From: an uncultured Eubacteriales bacterium | GTDB taxonomy: Bacteria; Bacillota; Clostridia; Oscillospirales; Oscillospiraceae | Assembly: GCA_900540545.1 (NCBI GenBank) | Contig: UQGJ01000002.1 | Location: 62,001 to 126,000 of the forward strand | Length of the DNA: 64,000 nt | Direction of reading: 5' to 3' | Part shown: in pieces, positions 15,225-23,467 of the stretch | Layout: every line of letters begins with the position of its first letter | How positions within the stretch are numbered: the first letter of the stretch is position 1 | Notes under the pieces: model-generated | Databases searched by the model: none | What the model was told of the DNA's origin: nothing | Seen by the model: only the letters and a program-made list of their open reading frames with translations | Translations under genes and position numbers: made by a program

Positions 15225-16151
15225 ATGGCAGAACCGGTTTTGGTCCTGCGGTCCCTCACCAAGCGGTACGGGCACGCCGCCGCCGTTGAGGGCGTGGACA
15301 TGACCATCGAAAAGGGGCAAATCTACGGCCTGGTGGGCCGCAACGGGGCGGGCAAGACCACCATCATCCGCATGGTCACGGCCCAGACGCCCCCCACCGC
15401 CGGGGAGATAGAGCTCTTTGGGGCCACGGACCCCAAGGCCCTGTCTGCCGCCAGGGCCCGCACAGGGGCCATGGTGGAGACCCCCAGCTTCTACCCCTAT
15501 CTCACCGCCCGGGAAAACCTGGAATACTACCGCCGCCAGCGGGGCATCCCCGGCACGGGCTGTGTGGACCGGGTGTTGTCCCAGGTGGGGCTGGGCGACG
15601 TGGGGAAAAAGAAGTTCAAGCAGTTCTCCCTGGGTATGAAGCAGCGGCTGGGCCTGGCCCTGGCCCTGATGAACAGCCCGGAGCTGCTGCTGTTGGACGA
15701 GCCCATCAACGGCCTGGACCCGGAGGGCATCGTGGAGTTCCGCAACCTCCTGCTGGAGCTGAACCAGCGGGAGCAGACCACCATCCTCATCTCCAGCCAC
15801 ATCCTCACCGAGCTGTCCAACGTGGCCACCCATTACGGCTTCCTGGACAAGGGGCACATGCTGGAGCAGGTGTCGGCCAAGGCCCTGTCGGACAAGTGCC
15901 GGGCCTGCCTGGAGCTGCGGGTGGACGACGCGTCCAGGGCGTCCATGGTGCTGGAGCGGGAGCTGGGCACACGGGACTATGAGGTCCTGCCCTCCAACGT
16001 CCTGCGGCTCTACGACCATCTGGAGCGGCCTGAACAGGTCAACGCCGCCCTGATGACGGCGGGCGTGGCCCTCTACGGGGCCGAGAGCAAGAACATGGAC
16101 CTGGAGGACTACTTCCTCGGCCTCATCGGGGGAGGTGTCCGGCATGGTTAA
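15225..16151 (+). CDS. ABC transporter ATPase, bacitracin/lantibiotic-immunity type
   Basis: 308 aa. Walker A GRNGAGKTT (residues 38-46), ABC signature FSLGMKQRLGLALAL, Walker B LLLLDEPINGLD (Ile replaces the usual Thr-Asn after Pro, as in BcrA/LanF proteins), and switch His in ISSHILTEL. About 80 C-terminal residues beyond the nucleotide-binding domain are typical of BcrA/LanF. Its end overlaps the first permease gene by 8 bp. The complex is expected to expel a membrane-active peptide antibiotic from the membrane. The 83-bp gap from the regulator gene contains TATACT at 15185 but no clear -35. Confidence 0.93.
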   Translation: MAEPVLVLRSLTKRYGHAAAVEGVDMTIEKGQIYGLVGRNGAGKTTIIRMVTAQTPPTAGEIELFGATDPKALSAARARTGAMVETPSFYPYLTARENLEYYRRQRGIPGTGCVDRVLSQVGLGDVGKKKFKQFSLGMKQRLGLALALMNSPELLLLDEPINGLDPEGIVEFRNLLLELNQREQTTILISSHILTELSNVATHYGFLDKGHMLEQVSAKALSDKCRACLELRVDDASRASMVLERELGTRDYEVLPSNVLRLYDHLERPEQVNAALMTAGVALYGAESKNMDLEDYFLGLIGGGVRHG

Positions 16152-16905
16152 GTATATGGGCGGCGAGTTTTACAAGGTCACCCGCCGGAAGTATCTCTAC
16201 ATCACCCTGGGCTGTATGGCCGTGCTGGAGGCCCTGCTGGTGGTCCTGTGGGCGTGGATGAACGGGGCGGGGGACGGCATGACCCACATCGCCGCCGCAT
16301 CCGGGTTCACCATGGTCCTGGGGATGCTCTCCATGGGCTTCTTTTTCACCATCTTGACCTGCGACATGGTCTTTTCCGAGCAGTACAAGCACAACACCCT
16401 GAAAAACGAGGTCTCCTTCGGCGTCTCCAGGACGCGCATCTACCTAGGAAAGCTGGCGGTGGAGGCCGTGGTCTCCCTGGCCCTGTGCCTGGTGATTTTC
16501 GTCTGGTACGGCGTGCTGTGCCTCCTCCTGCTGCCGGGGGACCGGTCGTGGGCGGAGGCGTTGGGCAGCGTGGGCTTCGGGCTGCTGGCGGCCCTGCCCA
16601 CCTGGATGGGGTGCCTCTCCCTGGTCCACATGCTCTTCTTCCTCCTGCGGGGCACCACGGCGGCGTCCATGATCGTGGCGGTGCTGGTGACCACGGCCGG
16701 ACAGCTTTTTCAGCTGCTGGCCCAGCTGGTGAACCGGGGCTTTCTGGTGCTGTACAATATCCTGTTCACCTCGCCCCTGGAGGGCATCATCAACCGGGTG
16801 GGCGACTGGTCCACTGTGGGCTGGGCCTGGGCGGTGGGGGCCGGATGGTTCCTGGTCACAACGCTGGTGGGTCTGGCTGCCTTTCAGAAAAAGGAAATCA
16901 ACTAA
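16144..16905 (+). CDS. ABC transporter permease, LanE/LanG-like (first)
   Basis: 253 aa with six hydrophobic segments. The ATG at 16144 follows GGGGAGG by 9 nt; a GTG at 16135 overlaps that site. The N-terminus (GGEFYKVTRRKYLYITLGCMAVLEALLVVL) and the cytosolic loop ...FSEQYKHNTLKNEVSFGVSRTRIYLGKL are the standard ABC-2 lantibiotic-immunity permease pattern. It is paired with a second permease of the same family 14 bp downstream. Confidence 0.9.
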   Translation: MVKYMGGEFYKVTRRKYLYITLGCMAVLEALLVVLWAWMNGAGDGMTHIAAASGFTMVLGMLSMGFFFTILTCDMVFSEQYKHNTLKNEVSFGVSRTRIYLGKLAVEAVVSLALCLVIFVWYGVLCLLLLPGDRSWAEALGSVGFGLLAALPTWMGCLSLVHMLFFLLRGTTAASMIVAVLVTTAGQLFQLLAQLVNRGFLVLYNILFTSPLEGIINRVGDWSTVGWAWAVGAGWFLVTTLVGLAAFQKKEIN

Positions 16906-16919
16906 GGAGGCGCGGCCCC

Positions 16920-17687
16920 ATGCTCAACTATATCAGCGCGGAGCTGTGGCGGTGCACCCGGCGGTGGACAAATCTGGCGGGCTGGGGGTGCTTCCTGCTC
17001 CTGGTGGCCGTGGCGGGCGTCACGTGGGGGACAGGCGGGATGGTCTACGCCCTGGAGACCCTCCGGGAATTCCTCATGGTTGGGCTCTACGTGGGCTTTC
17101 CCCTGGCGGCGCTGACCTGCGGGGACCTGTGGCGGTCCGGCACACTGGGCAATGAGCTGTCCGTGGGCCTGACCCGGCGGCGCATCTATTTTGGAAAGCT
17201 GCTGGCCTCCCTTTTGATGGGAGTGGTCCTCTTTTTCGCCACTGTGGTGGTGTTTCTCCTGGCCGCCGCGCCCTGGGGCGCACAGGCGTCGGAGGACCAG
17301 GTCCGGGCCGCCATGGGCTACCTGATGGAGGGCATCTGGATATCCCTGCCCCGATATATTGGGGTGGTCTCCCTGGCCCAATGCCTGTGCTTCAGCCTGC
17401 GGGCCACCGGGATGGCACCCGTCCTCTATTACATCTACATCAGCCTTGGAGAGCTGTTTTTGGGGTCGGTCAATCTCTACAACATGGGGCCCGTCGGGGA
17501 CGTACTCAATGCCTTGGCCGCCATTGTGCGCCCCTTCCTGCTGGGCAGCGCCTATTTTACGTATGGAAATTTGACCGTGCCGCCTCCTACGCCGGGAATC
17601 GGGATGAGCTGGCTCACCGGCCTGGGGTGGGTGGTGGTCTCCAGCGCCGTGGGTATGGCGGTGTTCTCCCGGCGGGAAATCAAGTAG
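16920..17687 (+). CDS. ABC transporter permease, LanE/LanG-like (second)
   Basis: 255 aa, six membrane segments, AAGGAGG 9 nt before the ATG. It shares the layout of the first permease, including a cytosolic loop LWRSGTLGNELSVGLTRRRIYFGKLLASLL and C-terminal VVSSAVGMAVFSRREIK (first permease: ..LAAFQKKEIN). The two presumably form a heterodimeric channel with the ATPase upstream. Function as bacteriocin/lantibiotic immunity or bacitracin-like export is from family resemblance; no lantibiotic biosynthesis genes are in the window. Confidence 0.9.
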   Translation: MLNYISAELWRCTRRWTNLAGWGCFLLLVAVAGVTWGTGGMVYALETLREFLMVGLYVGFPLAALTCGDLWRSGTLGNELSVGLTRRRIYFGKLLASLLMGVVLFFATVVVFLLAAAPWGAQASEDQVRAAMGYLMEGIWISLPRYIGVVSLAQCLCFSLRATGMAPVLYYIYISLGELFLGSVNLYNMGPVGDVLNALAAIVRPFLLGSAYFTYGNLTVPPPTPGIGMSWLTGLGWVVVSSAVGMAVFSRREIK

Positions 17688-17725
17688 CGGCCTGTATGTA
17701 ATCATATCGCAAAGGAGGCGGTTCC

Positions 17726-18613
17726 ATGCTGGTGGCGGCGGTGATTCTGCTGACCCTGGTGTGCGCTGGGCTGGGCCTGCGGCTCTATACCCTGGAAAAG
17801 GACGTGAAAAGCTGCGCCCGCCAGCTCCGGGACCGGCCGGACGTGCCGGTGCGTATGGCCGCCCCCAACCGGGCCGCCGAGGAGCTGCTGGCCGCCGTCA
17901 GTGACCTGCAGCGCCTGGGCCAGGACCGGGAGAGCGACTACCGGCGGCAGGAGAAGGCCATCCGCCAGCAGATTTCCAACGTCTCCCACGACCTGCGGAC
18001 CCCGCTGACCTCCATTCTGGGCTATCTCCAGCTGCTGGAGGACGGCGGGCTGACGCCAGAGGAGCGGAAGGAGTACATGGAGGTGGTCCGGGGCCGGGCC
18101 AAGGCCCTGCAAAGCCTCATCACCAGCTTCTATGACCTGTCCCGGCTGGAGGGGGGCGAGTTCCCCCTGGTTCGGGAGCAGGTGGACCTCTACCACGTCC
18201 TCAGCCAGCTGGTGGCGGAGTTCTATAACGACTTCGAGCAGTCCGGCTTCGACATGACGGTGGAGCTGGCCCAGGGCCTGCCCGCCGTCACCGCCGACCC
18301 GGCTGGGGTGCTGCGGGTCTTTACCAACTTGATCCGAAACGCTCTGGAGCACGGCCGCGACCGCATGTCCATCCGCCTGTTTCAGGAGGGGACGGCCGTC
18401 GTCTCCGCCTTCTCCAACGACGCCGGGGACCTGACCCAGGAGGACGTGGAGCACGTCTTTGACCGCTTTTATACCGCTGATAAAATGCGCACCGGCCAGT
18501 CCACCGGCCTGGGTCTGGCCATTGTTAAGGCCATGGCCCAACAGATGGGCCACCAGGTGGAGGCCAAGCTGGAGGATGGGACGTTTACTATCAGAGTGTT
18601 CTGGAAGCTGTGA
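17726..18613 (+). CDS. Short sensor histidine kinase lacking a sensory ectodomain
   Basis: 295 aa, AAAGGAGG before the ATG. A single N-terminal hydrophobic helix (residues 2-20), a coiled/amphipathic linker, HisKA domain with phospho-His88 in NVSHDLRTPLTSILGYL, and HATPase blocks FTNLIRNALEHG, FDRFYTADK and STGLGLAIVKAMAQ. With only one membrane segment it has no extracellular sensor, so signal input probably comes through the adjacent ABC transporter, as in Bce-type modules where the transporter senses the drug. The partner response regulator is at the start of the gene group. Confidence 0.94.
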   Translation: MLVAAVILLTLVCAGLGLRLYTLEKDVKSCARQLRDRPDVPVRMAAPNRAAEELLAAVSDLQRLGQDRESDYRRQEKAIRQQISNVSHDLRTPLTSILGYLQLLEDGGLTPEERKEYMEVVRGRAKALQSLITSFYDLSRLEGGEFPLVREQVDLYHVLSQLVAEFYNDFEQSGFDMTVELAQGLPAVTADPAGVLRVFTNLIRNALEHGRDRMSIRLFQEGTAVVSAFSNDAGDLTQEDVEHVFDRFYTADKMRTGQSTGLGLAIVKAMAQQMGHQVEAKLEDGTFTIRVFWKL

Positions 18614-18630
18614 ACTGTAAAAAGAAGCAA

Positions 18631-18672
18631 AGAAGCCCCCGGACGGATGTCTCCGTCCGGGGGCTTCTTTTG
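18631..18672 (+). terminator. Bidirectional terminator
   Basis: AGAAGCCCCCGGACGGA (18631-18647) pairs with TCCGTCCGGGGGCTTCT (18652-18668), then TTT; the minus strand also has a T-rich tail. It lies between the kinase and the convergent SLH gene. Confidence 0.88.
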
Positions 18673-18681
18673 ATTGGCAGG

Positions 18682-20007
18682 TCACCAGTGGAACCAGCCG
18701 CCGGTCTGGCGGGCTTCCAGCACGTCCAGGGCGCCGGAGAGCATCTCGGCCGCCTCGGCGCGGGTCATGCCGTCGTTGAGGCGCAGGGCGCCGTCGGCGT
18801 TGGGGCGCAGCACGTCCACGGACTCCAGATTCACCGCGGCCTGATAGGCCCAGGCGGGGGTGACGTCGATGTCGGAGAACATGGTGGTGGCGGCGGTGTC
18901 GCTGACCTGGAGCATCCGATTCAGCAGCACGGTGGCCTCGGCCCGGGTGATGGTGCTGTCCGGGTTGAAGGTGACACCGTTTTCGGTGACGGTGCCCTGG
19001 ACCACGCCGGACTTCAGCGCGGAGGACACATAGCCCTTGGCCCAGGTGGGAATGATCTCATCGTCGGCGAAGCCGGTGCGGGCGATGCCCTCCAGCTGGT
19101 CCAGGCCCACGGTGTTCATGGCCAGGGCCACGAACTGGTCCCTTGTCACGGGGGCGTCGGGCTGGAAGAAATACTCACCGCCCATGCACTCGCCGATGAG
19201 CACGCCCTGCTCGGCCAGCCGGATGGCGGCCTTATAGGCGGGCACGCCGTACATGTCGGCGTAAGTGACCTTGGTGTTGGCCTTGTCGATTTTGATTTTC
19301 ACCGTGGCGGGGGCGGAGGTGTTGCCCACGGCGTCCACGGCCACGTAGGTGAAGGAGTCCTTGCCGGTCTTGTTCTCATAGGGGGTGTAGACGAACTCGC
19401 TGGAGCCCTCCTCGGGCAGGGTCACGGAGCCGCGCTTGGGCTTCTCCACCAGACGGAAGGTCAGCAGGTCGCCCTCGGGGTCGGTGGCGGAGAAGGAGCC
19501 GGTGAAGGGGACGTTCTTGTAGGTGGACAGCTCCATGTTTTCCGCGATGGGGGCGCTGTTCTCGGCGGTGAGCAGATAGAGGCCCACAGTCACGTCCGCC
19601 CCGGCAGAGCCGTCGGCGAACACGGGGGTGAAAGAGAAGCCGGTGGCGGCCACAGTGGGGGTGGTCAGAGGGTGGAAGCGCATGCCGGCCACCGCGTCCA
19701 TGGCGATGGTGTCACCCACGGCCAGGTCGATGTCGCCCATGGTGAGGACCCCGGCGGCGGGGTCGGGCAGGGCGGTGACCACGATGGTGTCCAGGGGGGA
19801 ATCGGCATTCTCCACGGCGAAGTCGTCGGGGGAGAAGGTGATGATGTCCTGAACGGTGCCGTTTTTGGAGAAGGCGGCCACGGTGGAGATGGCGGGCTGG
19901 TCGCCGTCGCCCATCAGCTGGGCGGAGGCGGGGATGACCAGAGTGACCGCCAGAGCGGCCGCCAGGCCCAGAATGCTGAGGCGTCGGGTGAGACGGGGTG
20001 ATTTCAA
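18682..20007 (-). CDS. SLH-domain surface protein with cadherin/Ig-like domain
   Basis: 441 aa. TTG start after AAGGAGG. Sec signal residues 1-29 (LAAALAVTLVIPASAQ). Residues ~35-150: beta-rich domain. Residues ~150-240: bacterial Ig/cadherin-like fold (SAPIAENMELSTYKNVPFTGSFSATDPEGD...GSVTLPEEG...KTGKDSFTYVAVDAVGNTSAPATV). Residues ~250-430: three S-layer-homology repeats (AAIRLAEQGVLIGE, VTRDQFVALAMNTVGL, ITRAEATVLLNRML, MTRAEAAEMLSGAL). SLH repeats bind pyruvylated wall polymer, so it is wall-anchored, facing outward. Partner and ligand unknown. Confidence 0.92.
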   Translation of the reverse strand: MKSPRLTRRLSILGLAAALAVTLVIPASAQLMGDGDQPAISTVAAFSKNGTVQDIITFSPDDFAVENADSPLDTIVVTALPDPAAGVLTMGDIDLAVGDTIAMDAVAGMRFHPLTTPTVAATGFSFTPVFADGSAGADVTVGLYLLTAENSAPIAENMELSTYKNVPFTGSFSATDPEGDLLTFRLVEKPKRGSVTLPEEGSSEFVYTPYENKTGKDSFTYVAVDAVGNTSAPATVKIKIDKANTKVTYADMYGVPAYKAAIRLAEQGVLIGECMGGEYFFQPDAPVTRDQFVALAMNTVGLDQLEGIARTGFADDEIIPTWAKGYVSSALKSGVVQGTVTENGVTFNPDSTITRAEATVLLNRMLQVSDTAATTMFSDIDVTPAWAYQAAVNLESVDVLRPNADGALRLNDGMTRAEAAEMLSGALDVLEARQTGGWFHW

Positions 20008-20139
20008 GAGTAAGACCTCCTTAATAGAGTCTGATTGGAAAGAGGGTGGCGTGGTCTTATTCTTGACGCATTGGGTGAGAATATTCCAGCGGTGGAAGAA
20101 AATTGGGTGCCGAAGTGGGAGGCGGCCCCGGCGCTCTGC

Positions 20140-21483
20140 TCACGAAACCAACCGCTTTGTTTTCCATCGTCCGCGGCAAAAAAAGACGATACCCACCACC
20201 GCGCAGGGGAAGGGGGCCACCATCTCCGCCCAGCACAGCCCCAAGAAGCCGTATCCAAGCGCTGTGCCGAAGAGCCAGGATAGGCTCAGGCGCATGACGA
20301 TGGAGTGGAGCAGGGCGTTGACCATGCCCAGGGTGGCGCAGCCCACGCCGGTGGCGAAGGAGTCCAGCACGTACATAGCGGCATAGGCCAGAAAGTTGAC
20401 GCTGCAGCAGATGCGCAGATAGACCGCCCCGGCGTCCACCACGTCGGGGGCGGAATCAAAGAGGGCGATCAATTGAGGGGCGAAAAGGAAAACCAGCACC
20501 GCCATGACCCCGGAGACTGACAGGGCCAGGGCTAGCCCGGCCTTGGCGGTGCGGCCCGCTCGGTCGGGGTCGCCGTGGCCCATACACTGGCCCGCCATGG
20601 TGGTGACGGCCTGACCTACCGCCCAGCAGGGCATGGCGGCCATGGTGTTGAGCTTGAGTCCCACCCCGGCAGCGGCCGCTACGGCGGTGCCGTAGACGTT
20701 GAACATGCCGGTGACCAGCAGGTAGGAGAGGTTGACCACCGACAGCTGCACCGCCGTGGGCGCGCCGATGCGCAGGATTGCCCCCCACCGCTGAGGGTGA
20801 AAGGCGAAGTCCCGCCGGTGGAGCCCGGCCAGGAAGCCCCGACGGCGCAGCGTCACCAGGGCAATGAGAAAGGACAGGCCCTGGGCGGCCACCGTGGCCA
20901 GGGCCGCTCCCGCCGCTCCCATCCCCAGCGGGCCGACCAGGAGCAGGTCCAGCAGGATGTTCACCACCGTGGCGATAGCCACAAAGACCAGGGGGCTTTG
21001 GGAGTCCCCCATGCCCCGGAGGACCGCACAGACGGCGTTATAGCCCAGGACAAAGATGGTGCCCAGGCTGATGACCAGCATGTAGTCCAGGGCCATGGGC
21101 AGGGCGTCGGTGGGGACCCGCATGGCGCGCAGGACGGGGCCGTAGGCCAGCAGGCTGACCAGCGTCACCACCACAGCGGTAACGGCGGAGAGGGAAAAGA
21201 GGGCGCCGGTGGCGGACCGCCGGGCGTCCGGGTCCCCCGCACCATGGTACTGGGCCACCAGCACGGAGCCGCCGGTGGTGACCCCGGTGCAGATGGAGGT
21301 GATGATGTAGCACAGGGAGACCGCGCTGCTCAGCGCCGCCAATCCAGGGGAGCCCAGAAAGCGGCCCACAATGAAAAGGTCCACCATGTTGTAGAGGGTT
21401 TGGAACAGGTTAGCGAAAAAGAGGGGCAGGGCAAACCGTGCCAATTGACCGGGGACGCTGCCCCGGGTGAGATCGTGTTCCAT
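20140..21483 (-). CDS. MATE-family multidrug efflux transporter
   Basis: 447 aa, twelve hydrophobic segments. The ATG at 21483 (MEHDLTRGSVPGQLARFALPLFFANLFQ) is 11 nt from GGAG; an in-frame GTG at 21495 abuts that site. Family features: TRGS..G.L..FALP at the start, YNMVDLFIVGRFLG, and a second-half repeat GAPTAVQLSVVNLSYLLVTGMFNVYG. Exports cationic drugs using Na+ or H+. The gene is preceded by a ~240-nt leader with its own strong promoter, a 15-codon reading frame and a terminator hairpin, suggesting antibiotic-responsive attenuation. Confidence 0.94.
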   Translation of the reverse strand: MEHDLTRGSVPGQLARFALPLFFANLFQTLYNMVDLFIVGRFLGSPGLAALSSAVSLCYIITSICTGVTTGGSVLVAQYHGAGDPDARRSATGALFSLSAVTAVVVTLVSLLAYGPVLRAMRVPTDALPMALDYMLVISLGTIFVLGYNAVCAVLRGMGDSQSPLVFVAIATVVNILLDLLLVGPLGMGAAGAALATVAAQGLSFLIALVTLRRRGFLAGLHRRDFAFHPQRWGAILRIGAPTAVQLSVVNLSYLLVTGMFNVYGTAVAAAAGVGLKLNTMAAMPCWAVGQAVTTMAGQCMGHGDPDRAGRTAKAGLALALSVSGVMAVLVFLFAPQLIALFDSAPDVVDAGAVYLRICCSVNFLAYAAMYVLDSFATGVGCATLGMVNALLHSIVMRLSLSWLFGTALGYGFLGLCWAEMVAPFPCAVVGIVFFCRGRWKTKRLVS

Positions 21484-21502
21484 TGTATATGACACTCCAT
21501 AT

Positions 21503-21545
21503 CAAAAAAAGATAGCAAAAGGCCGCGGACATCGTCCGCGGCCTT
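21503..21545 (-). terminator. Leader terminator (candidate attenuator) upstream of the MATE gene
   Basis: On the minus strand a perfect 12-bp stem (AAGGCCGCGGAC / GTCCGCGGCCTT, positions 21545-21519) with a 3-nt loop, followed by TTGCTATCTTTTTTT. It lies 20 nt before the MATE ribosome-binding site and after the leader peptide, so it would stop transcription before the gene. Confidence 0.75.
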
Positions 21546-21632
21546 GACCACCGGCTGTGCGCATCAAAAACAAGACGTGGGGGAGGCCCCCAAGCCCGGT
21601 CAAACGCAATCAGCCGATGAAGAACGAGGTCA

Positions 21633-21673
21633 GCTCCGAACAATGCTTCATCGCTTGTCCAGTTGTTCGGAGC
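21633..21673 (-). promoter_or_regulatory. Leader hairpin overlapping the leader-peptide codons
   Basis: On the minus strand GCTCCGAACAA (21673-21663) and TTGTTCGGAGC (21643-21633) form a perfect 11-bp stem. The 5' arm contains codons 8-11 of the leader peptide and its stop codon lies in the loop, so a translating or stalled ribosome would keep the hairpin from forming. Confidence 0.65.
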
Positions 21674-21695
21674 GGAGTTTGATACAGAGCGGCAT
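21648..21695 (-). CDS. Putative 15-residue leader peptide upstream of the MATE gene
   Basis: Reads MPLCIKLRSEQLDKR then TGA. A GGAGG site lies 10 nt upstream of the ATG, and a consensus promoter about 30 bp further upstream. Codons 6-8 (K-L-R) fit the positively charged '+X+' motif at which macrolide-bound ribosomes stall, as known for ErmDL-type leaders. Its codons overlap a perfect hairpin and a terminator follows before the MATE gene. Translation is inferred from the arrangement; no protein homology is claimed. Confidence 0.55.
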   Translation of the reverse strand: MPLCIKLRSEQLDKR

Positions 21696-21725
21696 GGAAG
21701 CGCCACCTCCCATAGAGATGGACTC

Positions 21726-21754
21726 ATTATAGGACGTTCTGTGGAAAAAGTCAA
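21726..21754 (-). promoter_or_regulatory. Sigma-A promoter of the MATE leader transcript
   Basis: Minus strand TTGACT (21754-21749), 17-bp spacer, TATAAT (21731-21726). Near consensus, one of the strongest in the window, consistent with constitutive initiation and control by attenuation. Confidence 0.8.
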
Positions 21755-21755
21755 C

Positions 21756-21785
21756 TTGGCGGCGGGGGGTGGAGTGTGCTATCAT
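21756..21785 (+). promoter_or_regulatory. Putative promoter of the MBL-fold lipoprotein gene
   Basis: TTGGCG (21756-21761), 18 bp, TATCAT (21780-21785), back to back with the MATE leader promoter. Confidence 0.4.
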
Positions 21786-21815
21786 AGAGGAAAAGACGCG
21801 AAAGAGGAGCCGTTT

Positions 21816-22835
21816 ATGAGAGCCATCTATACCATTTTGTTGACCATGATGCTGACCTTAAACCTGTCCGGCTGCGATGCGGATACACCTGTCAAGCCGG
21901 TGGCGGAGGGAACTTTGGAGGTCCACTATATCGACGTGGGGCAGGCCGACGCGGCCCTGGTGCTGTGCGGCGGGGAGTCCATGCTTATCGACGGCGGCAA
22001 CGTGGCCGATTCCAGCTTGATTGTCTCCTATCTGGCGGAGCATGGGGTGGAGCATCTGGATTATGTGGTGGACACCCACGCCCACGAGGACCACGTGGGC
22101 GGCCTGTCCGGCGCCCTGGCGAAATACGGGGCGGACCGGGTCTATGCCCCGGTGACGGAGTACGACTCCAAGGCCTTCCGGGATTTCGTCAAGTACGCCG
22201 GGGACCTCACCGTCCCTTCGCCCGGCGATGCCTGGACCGTGGGGACAGCGGCGGTGACGGTATTGGGGCCGGTGCGGGCGTACGACGACACCAACAACAC
22301 CTCCATCGTCCTGCGGGTGAACTTTGGAGAGAACTCCTTCCTCTTCACCGGGGACATGGAGCGCGGAGCGGAGGCTGACCTGCTGGAGTCGGGGGCCGAC
22401 GTGAAGGCTGACGTCCTCAAGGTGGGCCACCACGGCAGCAGCACCTCCACCAGCTACCCCTTCCTGCGGGAGGTCATGCCGGAGTACGCCGTCATCTCCT
22501 GCGAGACGGGCAACAGCTATGGCCACCCCCACGAGGAGACCCTGAGCCGTCTGCGGGATGCCGATGTGACCCTCTACCGCACCGATATGCAGGGGACCGT
22601 AGTAGCGACAAGTGATGGCAAGGAAATCAGCTTTGCAGTGGAGAAGAACCCGGACGCCGTGACCAACCCCACGGACGGCAGCGCCGAGGACTACTATATC
22701 GGCAATTTGAACTCCCAGGTCTTTCACCGCCCCAGCTGTTCCGGCCTGCCGGCGGAGCAGAACCAGACGAAGTTTGACACCAGGGAGGACGCTCTGGACG
22801 CCGGATATACCCCCTGTGGGAGGTGCAAGCCGTGA
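21816..22835 (+). CDS. ComEC-like MBL-fold hydrolase lipoprotein with C-terminal Ada-type metal-binding domain
   Basis: 339 aa. ATG at 21816 after AAAGAGGA. Lipobox NLSGC, Cys20. Metallo-beta-lactamase fold residues ~33-275 with HAHEDH (His88, His90, Asp92, His93), FTGDMERGAE, KVGHHGSSTST, resembling the extracellular nuclease-like domain of ComEC and related secreted MBL proteins. Residues ~298-339 (NLNSQVFHRPSCSGLPAEQNQTKFDTREDALDAGYTPCGRCKP) match the zinc/DNA-contacting Ada N-terminal-like module with three cysteines. Lipid anchoring places it outside the membrane; processing of extracellular nucleic acid is plausible. Its stop overlaps the next gene's GTG by 4 bp. Confidence 0.88.
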   Translation: MRAIYTILLTMMLTLNLSGCDADTPVKPVAEGTLEVHYIDVGQADAALVLCGGESMLIDGGNVADSSLIVSYLAEHGVEHLDYVVDTHAHEDHVGGLSGALAKYGADRVYAPVTEYDSKAFRDFVKYAGDLTVPSPGDAWTVGTAAVTVLGPVRAYDDTNNTSIVLRVNFGENSFLFTGDMERGAEADLLESGADVKADVLKVGHHGSSTSTSYPFLREVMPEYAVISCETGNSYGHPHEETLSRLRDADVTLYRTDMQGTVVATSDGKEISFAVEKNPDAVTNPTDGSAEDYYIGNLNSQVFHRPSCSGLPAEQNQTKFDTREDALDAGYTPCGRCKP

Positions 22836-23467
22836 GCAGCTTTGCCAGAATCGACTATGGACAATGGCCCCGCCGGGAATACTATGAATTCTTTGGGCGG
22901 ACCACTATCTATATGACGGTACAGCTGGACATCCGCCCTCTGTGGGATCGGGTAAAAGAGCGGGGAGAAAAGCTGTATCCGGCGTTGCTGTATGGTGCGG
23001 CCAGGGTCATCAACAGTGACGAGAACTTTCGATATGATTTGGACGCTCAGGGGCATGTAGGGCGCTGGGACCGGATGGACCCGTACTATACCGTGCTCCG
23101 GTCGGATGGAAGCGGGCTGTTCTCCATGGTCTGTACTCCCTATACCGAGACCTATGCAGAGTTTTACGACGCCTATCTCCGGGACGCGGCGGCGGCGGGC
23201 GGCTGTGGGAAGCTGATTTGCGGGGCACTGGCGCCCAACGGGTTTGGAGTGACCGCGGTGCCCGGGACCCACCATACCAGTTTTTGTTTTGCGGGAGACC
23301 CCAAACAAGATTTGAAGCCCTTCCTGCTCTATGGTAAGGTGGAACGGGAGGGGGACCGGGTACTCCTGCCTGTGACGGGGGAGTTTGCCCACGGCGTCCA
23401 CGATGGGACCCATGTCAGCCAATTTTTTGACAGGCTGAAAGAGGAACTGAACCACCTTGAACGCTAA
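22832..23467 (+). CDS. CatA-like chloramphenicol acetyltransferase
   Basis: 211 aa, typical type A CAT length. GTG at 22832, 9 nt after GGGAGG, overlapping the MBL gene's stop. Family features: an N-terminal (R/W)PRREYYEFFGRTTIYMTVQLDI segment, KLYPALLYGAARVINSDENFRYDLDAQGHVGRWD, SFCFAGDPKQDLKPFLLYGK, and the catalytic His in HGVHDGTHVSQFFDRL (~residue 190; usual H-H-A-x-x-D-G-x-H). The canonical first His pair is A-H-G-V-H-D-G. Acetylates chloramphenicol in characterised relatives; chromosomal CAT-like proteins can have other or weak activity. Confidence 0.85.
   Translation: MSSFARIDYGQWPRREYYEFFGRTTIYMTVQLDIRPLWDRVKERGEKLYPALLYGAARVINSDENFRYDLDAQGHVGRWDRMDPYYTVLRSDGSGLFSMVCTPYTETYAEFYDAYLRDAAAAGGCGKLICGALAPNGFGVTAVPGTHHTSFCFAGDPKQDLKPFLLYGKVEREGDRVLLPVTGEFAHGVHDGTHVSQFFDRLKEELNHLER

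Noticed and set aside
16248..17687. A 479-codon frame joining permease 1 antiphase sequence to permease 2
   Set aside because: Only the part from 16920 encodes permease 2; upstream it is out of frame with permease 1 and low complexity.
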